A DNA stretch of 7,893 nt from Leptospira sp. (GTDB lineage: Bacteria; Spirochaetota; Leptospiria; Leptospirales; Leptospiraceae): contig JAIOQL010000652.1 in the NCBI GenBank assembly GCA_021413405.1, positions 1 to 7,893 on the forward strand. The letters run 5' to 3'. A program made the translations under genes and the position numbers. This document shows positions 1 through 6,406 of the stretch, piece after piece (position 1 is the first letter of the stretch; every line of letters starts with the position of its first letter). Under the pieces are notes generated by a model. It worked only from the letters and a program-made list of their open reading frames with translations, did no database searches and was not told the origin of the DNA.

Positions 1-1
1 T

Positions 2-2233
2 GCAAACGCCGGTGCAAACTATGCAAACATAAATGGAAAATACCTGAACATGAGCCAGGTGGAATCTGCCCGGAGAAGCATCAGCCTCACGGGAAATCTT
101 TCTTATAAACTCGATGTGATGGACGGGACCAGGAAAATAAACACAACAAAATTTACATTTGTATCCCGGGATAAATTTGATATCCTGACTGATTTTCTTC
201 CTTACATTTTTATTTCTCTTGCATTCATCCTGATCGCCACCTGGTATTTTTTGCAATACAGGGACATCTACATATTCCTTCTATTTCTCGGTTTATCAGT
301 TTTTATTGTCAGCAATTTTTTTCTACTGGCCTTTGGAGAATTGCTGTTTGTTTTCTTCGTTACTCTTTTTCTAATCAGTTTTTTCCTGGTTAATTTTATT
401 TTCAGACTGAGAGGGAACGAAATTTCTCCCAAGTGGCTTATCCCCGAGTTCTCCTTTGCAATCATGGGCGGATTCATTGGAGTTTCGGAAAGTTCCGATT
501 TGCAGGTATTCACAGAAATCAGCAGTTTTGCCGTGAAGTGTATTCTTGGAGTTTCTTTTCTTTCAATCAGTATTATTCTCTACGACATACTGAAGTATAA
601 GGCAAACTTGAGCGTTAATTCCAAGAAAGTCAGCCTGGCATTTTCCATATCGTTAATTACTTTTGTTCCATTCCTGATTCATCATAATTATAATATTCTA
701 TCCGGAAACCTGAAGTCCTTTATGTTTATATCCTTTCTCTCGTTTCCGGTGTTCTTTATTTATGGAACATATCGCTACACACTGATTCCGGTTCAGCTTC
801 TCTTCAACAGGTCAATCACAGTGATTTACCTCGTTGGAATATATCTCTCATTTTACTTTCTTCTGATCGGATCCCAGAAATATTTTGTGCCCGGGTTGAA
901 TGAACAAAGTAAAATTGCACTCAATCTCGTGTTTCTCATCATTTCCATGTCAACATTAAGCAACATAAAGAAGCTGGTGAATGATGCGATTGATTATTGG
1001 ACTTTTCGCCGGAATACAAAGCTCAACGATTCTCTCGATAGGGCAGTATCGCTTATCGCATCTCCGATTTCGATGAAGGCCACGGTTAACGCCTTACTGC
1101 GTCATGTTACGGAGACTCTTGATGTTAAAAAAATAGTGATACTCATTCCGGGGGATAGATTCCCAAACACGGACCTGAAGAAGATAAACCTGATGAAGAT
1201 GCCCTCCAATTCGGAGATCTGGGAATTCTTCTCTTCGCACAAGAGCATCACAGTGACATCCCCTCTGCTTTATGGGGCAGGGATACGTGAGTCTGTTTTT
1301 AATTTTTTGCGCGGGCTGGAAATTCAGTTGGCATACCCGATGACAGGCTCAGGCCGGAGCGGACCGGTCGATGCGATTTTTCTCGTTGGTGAGAAAAATA
1401 ATCACAAAAACTTCTCCCTCGGTGAACTGAGATATATCAAAGAATGTACCCGTATTTCAAACCTGCTTCTTCAAAATTATTTTTTGCTTTCAGAGGATAT
1501 TGAGAAGAAAAGACTCGTTCGCGATCTGAAAATTGCGGCAATACTCGATCATGTGATAAACCCGCTGAATCCAAATTCGCTCGAAGACGCTGAAGTGGGC
1601 TATCTCTCTATCCCCGCAGTCGGGGTTTCCGGTGATTACCTGGACTTCATAAAGCTTGGACCGAACCAGATTCTTATCATGCTGGGTGATGTTGCCGGTC
1701 ATGGACTTGGGAGCGGATACCTTGTAAGTGCGATCAAGGCAATTTCAAGACAGAGCTTGCATTATGGGCAGGACATTGTTGAGGTTTTCAAAAATATCAA
1801 TAACTTTCTCATCGAACGGTATGCGGGGAACGAATTCATGACCCTCCTCGGAGGAATTCTCGATTCGAAAAACCGGGTTTTTAATTTTATAAATGCAGGT
1901 CATTTGCCGGCAATTATCCAGAGAAAAAACGGAGAAATCGAAAGCATTTCAGGGAGCCAGCGTGTGCTTGGAATTGTTCCGACAGCCTACAGGCTGAATT
2001 CTGTCGCATTAAATCCTAAGGACAAATTGATCATCTATTCCGACGGAGTAACCGAAACATTCGGGCCAAAGGATGAAGTATATGGAGACGAAAGATTTTT
2101 ACAACTTTTGAAAAATAACCATAAGACTACTGCGTCGGAGCTGCCACAAATTATCAGAAAGAGCCTGATTGATTTCAGGAAGGATCACGAAATTTCGGAT
2201 GATGTTTCGTTCATTTCAGCAACGCTGAAGTAA
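2..2233 (+). CDS. Multi-pass membrane protein with GAF-like and PP2C (SpoIIE-type) Ser/Thr phosphatase domains; 5' end outside window
   Basis: Predicted inner-membrane protein that would remove phosphate from serine or threonine of a partner, typically an anti-sigma-factor antagonist, with activity set by its sensor part. Residues are numbered from the ATG at 50. About eight or nine hydrophobic segments lie between 45 and 305. A GAF-like region follows (about 327-478, ending in FLVGEKN and a helix running into EKKRLVRDLKIA, the usual linker before these phosphatases). The PP2C domain is 497-727 with GVSGDY (525-530), GDVAGHG (546-552), NAGHLP (615-620), YSDGVTET (663-670) and DD (717-718), so the metal-binding aspartates are kept. 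The frame is open upstream of ATG 50 to the window edge and that ATG has no Shine-Dalgarno sequence. The extra upstream residues end in INGKYLN, which with the following VESARR resembles the end of a PDZ domain (inference). The gene is therefore treated as 5'-partial. The partner protein is not visible here. Confidence 0.9.
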   Translation, partial: ANAGANYANINGKYLNMSQVESARRSISLTGNLSYKLDVMDGTRKINTTKFTFVSRDKFDILTDFLPYIFISLAFILIATWYFLQYRDIYIFLLFLGLSVFIVSNFFLLAFGELLFVFFVTLFLISFFLVNFIFRLRGNEISPKWLIPEFSFAIMGGFIGVSESSDLQVFTEISSFAVKCILGVSFLSISIILYDILKYKANLSVNSKKVSLAFSISLITFVPFLIHHNYNILSGNLKSFMFISFLSFPVFFIYGTYRYTLIPVQLLFNRSITVIYLVGIYLSFYFLLIGSQKYFVPGLNEQSKIALNLVFLIISMSTLSNIKKLVNDAIDYWTFRRNTKLNDSLDRAVSLIASPISMKATVNALLRHVTETLDVKKIVILIPGDRFPNTDLKKINLMKMPSNSEIWEFFSSHKSITVTSPLLYGAGIRESVFNFLRGLEIQLAYPMTGSGRSGPVDAIFLVGEKNNHKNFSLGELRYIKECTRISNLLLQNYFLLSEDIEKKRLVRDLKIAAILDHVINPLNPNSLEDAEVGYLSIPAVGVSGDYLDFIKLGPNQILIMLGDVAGHGLGSGYLVSAIKAISRQSLHYGQDIVEVFKNINNFLIERYAGNEFMTLLGGILDSKNRVFNFINAGHLPAIIQRKNGEIESISGSQRVLGIVPTAYRLNSVALNPKDKLIIYSDGVTETFGPKDEVYGDERFLQLLKNNHKTTASELPQIIRKSLIDFRKDHEISDDVSFISATLK

Positions 2234-2254
2234 ACGCTAGGCATACCTTGAATT

Positions 2255-2312
2255 TTGATAAGTATATCAATATCCAAAGTTTCCTTTTCAGCCCAAATCG
2301 GGATAAATTTGG
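2255..2312. other. Two small dyads in the gap between phosphatase and PilZ genes
   Basis: A perfect 6-bp AT-rich inverted repeat (TTGATA, 4-nt spacer, TATCAA) sits at 2255-2270. A second one (CCAAAT, 8-nt spacer, ATTTGG) sits at 2293-2312, and overlaps an alternative CGGG/CCCG pairing at 2299-2316. Neither is followed by a good T-tract, so they are poor intrinsic terminators. They could be operator-like sites for the downstream unit or chance AT-rich symmetry. No coding signal is visible in 2234-2392. Confidence 0.3.
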
Positions 2313-2364
2313 CCCGAAATGATCTGTTGAAAAAATATCTTTTTTCCGATTGCACATTGATTTT

Positions 2365-2393
2365 TTGACAGCTCTAAAGTTTATAGCTATTTA
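2365..2393 (+). promoter_or_regulatory. Candidate sigma-70-like promoter before the PilZ gene
   Basis: A consensus TTGACA at 2365-2370 is followed after exactly 17 bp by TATTTA at 2388-2393, a mediocre -10 box. If used, transcription would begin near 2400, just after the ATG at 2393, so this promoter and that start codon are not compatible. Either the box is fortuitous, another -10 is used, or translation starts further in, for example at TTG 2402. Confidence 0.3.
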
Positions 2394-3106
2394 TGCGAGA
2401 TTTGGTCAAAAGAAAGAGAGTCGCAAGGCCGCTCACATTAATTGCATTTGGTTCTTTTCTAGTTTGTTTCCCGCTTTTTAACTATGTAAATCAAATATTA
2501 ATCTTTAATCTTTCCTTTCTCCAGCCCTTATCACTATTCCAAAGAATGAGCTACATTGAAATCCTATTCCTATTTATTCCATTTATTATTGGGCTTGGAA
2601 TACTTTTGGTTAAAAAATGGGGCTGGTGGCTATTTCTGATATATTCGGTCTTTCTTATCATTTATAATGTGCAAACGATAATTTTTAAACCTGTATTCGT
2701 TAATATTTCAGCTCTGGCTGGAACGCTTTTTGGAATTGGCGCTCTATTATATTTTATTCGAAAAGATATTTCTGCACCTTATTTCAAGATGTACCCAAGG
2801 GGTTGGAGAGGACAGGTCAGGAATCCGATAGAAGCCGAAATAATAATTTCCGATCAAACTTTTCGGACGAAGGATTTGAGTGAGTCTGGATTTTTTATTT
2901 TTTGGACTGATTGCCCGTTTGATCCTAAGCAGGAAGTCGACATTCAGTTGGAAATAGATAAGGAAAAATTGAAAATGAAGGTGGGAGTCGTGCGAATAGA
3001 TAAAAACGGAGTCGGAATGGCATTTCGGAACATAACGGGAGAATTTAGAGATAAAATTAATTTTTTTGTTCAAAACTATGAGATTACTAATAGCAAAATA
3101 AATTGA
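2393..3106 (+). CDS. Four-TM membrane protein with C-terminal PilZ (c-di-GMP-binding type) domain
   Basis: 237 residues. The N-terminal half is membrane: hydrophobic segments at about 13-32, 56-73, 78-98 and 105-122. The cytoplasmic C-terminal part (about 135-230) has the two hallmarks of PilZ: an RxxxR motif, R139-GQV-R143, and D161-L-S163-ES-G166, matching the D/NxSxxG motif about 20 residues later, followed by a beta-rich stretch ending in GVGMAFRNI. In the family these residues bind cyclic di-GMP. Binding here is inferred from their presence; the output of the membrane part is unknown. An in-frame TAG at 2384-2386 limits how far upstream the start can be, and ATG 2393 is the first start, although no Shine-Dalgarno sequence precedes it and a candidate -10 box overlaps it. 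The gene is followed after 19 bp by the lipoprotein gene and probably shares a transcript with it. Confidence 0.85.
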   Translation: MRDLVKRKRVARPLTLIAFGSFLVCFPLFNYVNQILIFNLSFLQPLSLFQRMSYIEILFLFIPFIIGLGILLVKKWGWWLFLIYSVFLIIYNVQTIIFKPVFVNISALAGTLFGIGALLYFIRKDISAPYFKMYPRGWRGQVRNPIEAEIIISDQTFRTKDLSESGFFIFWTDCPFDPKQEVDIQLEIDKEKLKMKVGVVRIDKNGVGMAFRNITGEFRDKINFFVQNYEITNSKIN

Positions 3107-3112
3107 CAAATT

Positions 3113-3120
3113 AAAGGAGA
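3113..3120 (+). promoter_or_regulatory. Strong ribosome binding site of the lipoprotein gene
   Basis: AAAGGAGA lies five bases before ATG 3126 and is one of the two best Shine-Dalgarno sequences in the window. It supports this start and suggests that the lipoprotein is translated independently and well from a message shared with the PilZ gene, whose stop codon is only 19 bp upstream of the ATG. Confidence 0.8.
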
Positions 3121-3125
3121 ATTAA

Positions 3126-4247
3126 ATGAAAATAAAATGTGAAATTCAGTTTGCAGTTCTAATAATGATGATTCAGATCACTGCTAATTGCATAGGATCT
3201 TCAAATCCGGGCGAAGGAAAAGGTGTTGCGGGATTAGTGATTGCGGGGTTACTATCAAAACCCGGGACATCATCCGATTCAGGTGCTACAACTGACAATG
3301 GTGGAGCGAATCCAAACGTGCAAACAGCTACATCGGATTCTTTAACTGTTTCGGTAAATGGGGAGGAGGCTAAGATCACAAACGAAAGTCTTTCTATAAC
3401 ACCAGCTTCAGTCTCGGATACAAACTATGACGGTGTTTATTCAACTATTAAAATTTCTGAATCCAAAAGAATTGATGTGAAGCTCCGAACGTTAGATTTT
3501 AACGGAATCATTACATTTACAAATAAAGTATTCCCGTTGGCCGACATTATCAATAGTACACCGGAATACAAAAGTGCAAATTCTATAATCTATGTAGAGG
3601 ATGATATTAGTTATAAAAACACTGATCCATGTTCAGGTAATTTATCGTTTGACGATGAAAAAAGCGTGTTATCTATAAGCTTGGATAATTGTAATTTTTT
3701 GCGTTTGGATGGAACAGATTCTGCTAATGTCAAAAAAATTAGCCTGAATTTTAAAATCAAATACGATGAAAGTGCTGCCGTTTCAAAGATTCAAAAAGGA
3801 TCGGCGGGACTACAGGGGAAAGTTGTTTCACAGGAAATTCGTATGGAAAGCTGGTTATCAAGAGCACTTTATCAGGCAGCTTCGCATGTCGATATTCAAT
3901 GTGACGTTGCTTGTTGGTGTGCGATAACGCATGCTTGCGGCAAACCTGCCGCAAATAGTTGCCCATTAACGTCTCAAGGATATGGAGAAGTTGATGGATC
4001 TACTTGTCATCCGAGGCCTGATGGATCGAAAGATTGCAAATACTGCGAGGTGTTTAAAGATTGTAATGGAGCAAAAAAGTATGATAAATGTACTCCGACA
4101 ATCGAACTATCTTATCAAGCTAGCTGGCATGATGTTGACCCGGCAACTTGTGGCTGGATATCTCCAGGTGAATGGAAAAAATATTTTCAAATTCCCGTGA
4201 ATTGTTATATCCCCGGTTCAGAATACAGATGTGTTTGTTTTGAATGA
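3126..4247 (+). CDS. Putative lipoprotein with cysteine-rich C-terminal region
   Basis: 373 residues, no recognised family. The N-terminus has a lysine-flanked hydrophobic stretch (about 8-19) ending in ITANC, so Cys22 would be the lipidated residue under the loose spirochaete lipobox; an outer-membrane or periplasmic lipoprotein is expected. Residues 23-70 are a low-complexity linker rich in G, S, T, N and D. The middle (about 70-240) looks beta-rich and secreted, with a lone pair of cysteines at 169 and 189. The last 115 residues hold 14 cysteines (259, 263, 265, 271, 279, 294, 304, 307, 313, 322, 342, 360, 369, 371), an even number that would suit seven disulphides in an oxidising compartment. 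Metal binding through closely spaced cysteines (263/265, 304/307, 369/371) is an alternative. The gene sits behind a strong ribosome binding site in the PilZ unit and is followed by a terminator. Function unknown. Confidence 0.85.
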   Translation: MKIKCEIQFAVLIMMIQITANCIGSSNPGEGKGVAGLVIAGLLSKPGTSSDSGATTDNGGANPNVQTATSDSLTVSVNGEEAKITNESLSITPASVSDTNYDGVYSTIKISESKRIDVKLRTLDFNGIITFTNKVFPLADIINSTPEYKSANSIIYVEDDISYKNTDPCSGNLSFDDEKSVLSISLDNCNFLRLDGTDSANVKKISLNFKIKYDESAAVSKIQKGSAGLQGKVVSQEIRMESWLSRALYQAASHVDIQCDVACWCAITHACGKPAANSCPLTSQGYGEVDGSTCHPRPDGSKDCKYCEVFKDCNGAKKYDKCTPTIELSYQASWHDVDPATCGWISPGEWKKYFQIPVNCYIPGSEYRCVCFE

Positions 4248-4307
4248 TAAAATAATTTCTTGGAGTTGAATGTTTATTTCAGAGTTATGACGGATAAAGA
4301 AAGAAAG

Positions 4308-4340
4308 CCTGAGGGGTTGCAACTCCTCAGGTGTAATTTT
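4308..4340 (+). terminator. Intrinsic terminator after the PilZ-lipoprotein unit
   Basis: CCTGAGG at 4308-4314 pairs perfectly with CCTCAGG at 4325-4331. The inner bases add a G-T and a G-C pair and leave a TTGCAA loop. A short T-rich tail (TGTAATTTT) follows. It lies 60 bp after the lipoprotein stop codon and points the same way. Confidence 0.8.
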
Positions 4341-4606
4341 GAGTGACATTTTAATTTCGAGTCAATGTGTGCATGGAAAAGTAATTTCCATGATTTGCTT
4401 AAGATTACTGGCGGGAAAGAAAATAGTTCAATTTTTCATTAGACTAATCCAATAACATCCTTCGTAAATTTACTATTTTTTGATTATCGTATTAGAGTTT
4501 GAACTATACAATCCTATTTACTTTCTTCGCCGAGGAATATTGGTTAATACTGAAATGAATACTCAATAAACAGGTAGTCGGTTGGCATTGAATTTTCCAT
4601 TATAGG
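4341..4606. other. AT-rich intergenic region with a perfect 8-bp inverted repeat
   Basis: Together with the terminator before it this is a 359-bp stretch without a gene. I find no convincing short gene or remnant in it on either strand. Its one clear structure is CATGGAAA at 4372-4379 and TTTCCATG at 4385-4392, separated by 5 bp. No T-tract follows, so it resembles an operator more than a terminator. A weak promoter-like pair is TTGATT (4480-4485) and TATACA (4505-4510), but its 19-bp spacing is long. The promoter of the membrane-protein gene at 4616 should lie in this stretch. Confidence 0.5.
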
Positions 4607-4615
4607 ATGAATTAT

Positions 4616-5266
4616 ATGAATATTTCCCGTGATGAGGGCAATTCGATATTGTTTTATATTTTTGCTGCATTCCTCACTGCATCTTTATTAATTAATATAT
4701 ACCCACACTTTGTTTCAAAGCGGATTTGGAATCTGCTCTGGTATTGCAATTTTTCATCCTGTTTATGTATCGTCGGCCTAATTTTCCAAAACAAAATAAT
4801 CCTCAATTCTGTACTGATCAATTCCATTTTACCACAAATACCATGGTTTTACAATTTCATTTCGGGACTATTTGGTGAAAAGTCTGGACGAACCGCCTGG
4901 CTTTGGAATTCCGATTCAATATTTCCTTTATTAAACTCGGTCTTCCTGCATATTCTTATAATTCCAGCATCATTCTATGGGACAGTGAGGTTGGGATATG
5001 AAAACATATCGCTATACTTTGCGCTTTTTTGGGGAAACGCTCTGCTCATTCTAATTTATCTAATTACTCCGATTTACGACAATGTGAATTGTGTTTTCTT
5101 TCCTTGTGACTTGAACTTTCTCGTTAACAAAAAATCAATCGAAACGGATTGGCTTTATTTAACTCCCCTTTACCTATTTCTTCAACTTTTTTTCTGGAGT
5201 GCTGCTGTAATTTCTACGCATTTCTTCGTCTCCAGATCTCTTAACGGAAAAAACAATAGTTTTTAG
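4616..5266 (+). CDS. Uncharacterised multi-pass membrane protein
   Basis: 216 residues from ATG 4616. An ATG nine bases earlier (4607) is in frame but has no ribosome binding site, whereas AGGA at 4604-4607 sits eight bases before 4616, so I prefer the shorter form. Hydrophobic segments cover almost the whole chain, about six spans: roughly 11-28, 42-58, 62-80, 105-125, 134-152 and 185-205. Charged and polar residues are few. Visible landmarks are LLWYCNF, LPQIPWF, an LHILIIP span with a membrane histidine, and YDNVNCVF after the fifth span. From memory this order (W..CN, PQ..W, H....P, N-V/I-N) recalls an uncharacterised family of small bacterial integral membrane proteins, but I cannot name it and the match is unverified. 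The gene is preceded by a terminator and a dyad and appears to be transcribed alone. Its stop codon overlaps the stop of an opposite-strand frame at 5263. Confidence 0.75.
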   Translation: MNISRDEGNSILFYIFAAFLTASLLINIYPHFVSKRIWNLLWYCNFSSCLCIVGLIFQNKIILNSVLINSILPQIPWFYNFISGLFGEKSGRTAWLWNSDSIFPLLNSVFLHILIIPASFYGTVRLGYENISLYFALFWGNALLILIYLITPIYDNVNCVFFPCDLNFLVNKKSIETDWLYLTPLYLFLQLFFWSAAVISTHFFVSRSLNGKNNSF

Positions 5267-5448
5267 TCATTAGATCCTTGGATACAAATGCATTCTTTTG
5301 TGCTGGCATAAATATCTTGCAGGCGCAACAAGAGCAATTTATAGACACAGTATTTATTACAGTCAGGATGATATTTTAAATTTTCAAAAATAGCATAGAG
5401 AACGGTAACCGGTGGCGAATCTATATAGCTCATAGTCGGAAGAATCAA
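5263..5448 (-). CDS. Short hypothetical open frame, possibly the displaced 3' end of the TPR remnant
   Basis: A 61-codon frame from TTG 5448, or 56 codons from the ATG at 5433. It ends in a stop that overlaps the stop of the opposite membrane-protein gene. No ribosome binding site precedes either start. The frame is open further upstream to about 5545, so its true beginning is unclear. Composition is protein-like and not repetitive, with five cysteines (HPDCNKYC, KECICI) and a leucine-rich helix. I recognise no family. Deleting one CT unit from the AGAGAG run at 5480-5485 would fuse this frame to the TPR fragment, so it may be the tail of the same broken gene and not a gene of its own. Confidence 0.3.
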   Translation of the reverse strand: MILPTMSYIDSPPVTVLYAIFENLKYHPDCNKYCVYKLLLLRLQDIYASTKECICIQGSND

Positions 5449-5477
5449 CTCGAAAAACTGAAGAGATCCAAAGTTCC

Positions 5478-5639
5478 TCAGAGAGCCAAGTTTGTAGTGT
5501 GGTCGATTTTCAGACCGACTTCTTCGTTTGAAGGATTGTTTTTGTGATAATCACGCAGAATTTTCAGGGCTTGTTCTTTTTTTCCCATAGAAGCCCAAAG
5601 TTCTGCGAGTTCAATCACTGGTCTTGAGTCGAGAGGATT
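5478..5639 (-). pseudogene. C-terminal fragment of a tetratricopeptide-repeat (TPR) protein
   Basis: On the minus strand codons from 5639 down to a TGA at 5478-5480 give 53 residues beginning NPLDSRPVIELAELWASMGK and continuing through EQALKIL and an NP pair. The spacing of L-A-E-L-W, the small residue before G-K, A-L and the closing N-P is the classic TPR pattern, one full repeat with the end of the previous one. There is no start codon, ribosome binding site or preceding repeat: upstream on this strand the DNA is the small heat-shock gene read backwards. The fragment looks like what remains of a longer gene after its 5' part was lost. The stop may be natural or may result from a 2-bp slip in the CT repeat at 5480-5485. 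Recognition rests on motif pattern only. Confidence 0.6.
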
Positions 5640-6004
5640 TTCATAATATATTTGAAGGGAATTCCGTAAAAGCCAGTTCCTTTCCGGCAGTAAACGTATA
5701 TTCTAATGAAGAAAAAGTAACGATTACAGCAGAATTACCGGGTGTTAATGGTGAGGATCTGGATATTACAGTGGTTGGAAATTCTTTGAAAATTGAAGGG
5801 GAGAGCAGGGAGGTTTTCAAAGACCAGGAAGTTTCTTCGCATAGAACCGAAAGATCTTATGGAAAATTTTCACGCACACTTGAGCTTCCGTTTGAGGTCG
5901 ATTCTTCAAAAGTCGGAGCAAATCTTGTAAACGGAATTTTGACAATCGAATTGCCAATCAAAGAAAGTGAAAAGCCCCGGCAAATCAAAATCAAAGTCGG
6001 CTAA
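5624..6004 (+). CDS. Small heat-shock protein (Hsp20/alpha-crystallin family), start region replaced
   Basis: ATP-independent holdase that would keep unfolded proteins soluble in the cytoplasm. The alpha-crystallin domain covers about residues 20-117 and is well kept: FPAVNVYSNEEK, AELPGV, the ERSYGKFSRTLELP strand pair and the NGILTIELP hallmark. The chain ends in an I-x-I tail motif (IKI, 121-123) used for oligomer assembly. The N-terminal arm is very short, about 19 residues, and only FHNIFEG onward looks like family sequence. The frame contains no ATG at all. TTG 5624 is the only usual alternative start after the in-frame TAG at 5588, and it has no ribosome binding site. The DNA before about 5640 is the TPR remnant read backwards. 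So the gene is either a 5'-truncated copy or is expressed from a non-standard start; the body is intact. It is followed 16 bp later by a second small heat-shock gene. Confidence 0.8.
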   Translation: MSREDFHNIFEGNSVKASSFPAVNVYSNEEKVTITAELPGVNGEDLDITVVGNSLKIEGESREVFKDQEVSSHRTERSYGKFSRTLELPFEVDSSKVGANLVNGILTIELPIKESEKPRQIKIKVG

Positions 6005-6008
6005 TTAA

Positions 6009-6014
6009 AAGGAG
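6009..6014 (+). promoter_or_regulatory. Strong ribosome binding site of the second heat-shock gene
   Basis: AAGGAG lies six bases before ATG 6021 in the 16-bp gap after the first small heat-shock gene. It fixes the start of the second gene and contrasts with the lack of any such site before the first. Confidence 0.8.
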
Positions 6015-6020
6015 ATAATT

Positions 6021-6398
6021 ATGGAAAAAAATACAACTGTTCATGAAAATACAGAAAAAGAAATTAAAAAACCCTTATTCGTACCAAAGATAGATATTTA
6101 CTCCGACGATGCGAATATCTACCTCCTCGGAGATTTTCCGGGAGTCCTGGAAAATGCATTAGAGGTATCTTTGGAAAAAGACACACTTACAATCGAGGGG
6201 AAGGTCAGCCCGTATGCACTGAATGAAACTGAACTAAAGTATTCAGAATACCGGGTAGGAGATTTTCGCAGAGTATTCACACTGAACGAAAATGTGGATG
6301 CTGACAAAATCGAAGCGACTCTAAAAAATGGAGCTCTTCGTGTTGTGCTCCCCCGCACAAAACCAGTAACAAAGAAAATTGAAGTAAAAACGAATTAA
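6021..6398 (+). CDS. Small heat-shock protein (Hsp20/alpha-crystallin family), second paralogue
   Basis: 125 residues with a polar N-terminal arm of about 20 residues and an alpha-crystallin domain at about 21-115. Family landmarks are VPKIDIYSDD, the G-D-F-P-G turn (37-41), YRVGDFRRVFTL and the NGALRVVLP strand, where alanine replaces the usual isoleucine or valine. The tail carries I-E-V (120-122), a variant of the I-x-I assembly motif. It is clearly diverged from the first copy: its mid-domain arginine-rich strand starts SEYRVG rather than TERSYG. Tandem diverged pairs are common in this family and often co-assemble; that is inference here. It is co-oriented with the first gene and closed by a strong terminator, so the two form an operon. 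I see no CIRCE inverted repeat upstream. Confidence 0.9.
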   Translation: MEKNTTVHENTEKEIKKPLFVPKIDIYSDDANIYLLGDFPGVLENALEVSLEKDTLTIEGKVSPYALNETELKYSEYRVGDFRRVFTLNENVDADKIEATLKNGALRVVLPRTKPVTKKIEVKTN

Positions 6399-6406
6399 TT
6401 TCGTAT

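Noticed and set aside
3103..3108. TTGACA just before the lipoprotein gene as a -35 box
   Set aside because: It lies only 18 bp before the ATG, so any matching -10 box would fall at or after the start codon; the gene is better explained as second in a unit.
2747..3109. Minus-strand open frame of 120 codons opposite the PilZ gene
   Set aside because: It is the antisense of a convincing PilZ domain, has no ribosome binding site and no protein-family pattern.
3982..4200. Plus-strand 72-codon frame inside the lipoprotein gene
   Set aside because: It overlaps the cysteine-rich tail in another frame and shows no start signal of its own.
4287..4346. Tiny open frame (about 19 codons) across the terminator
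   Set aside because: It runs through the hairpin stem and has no ribosome binding site; the terminator explains the sequence.
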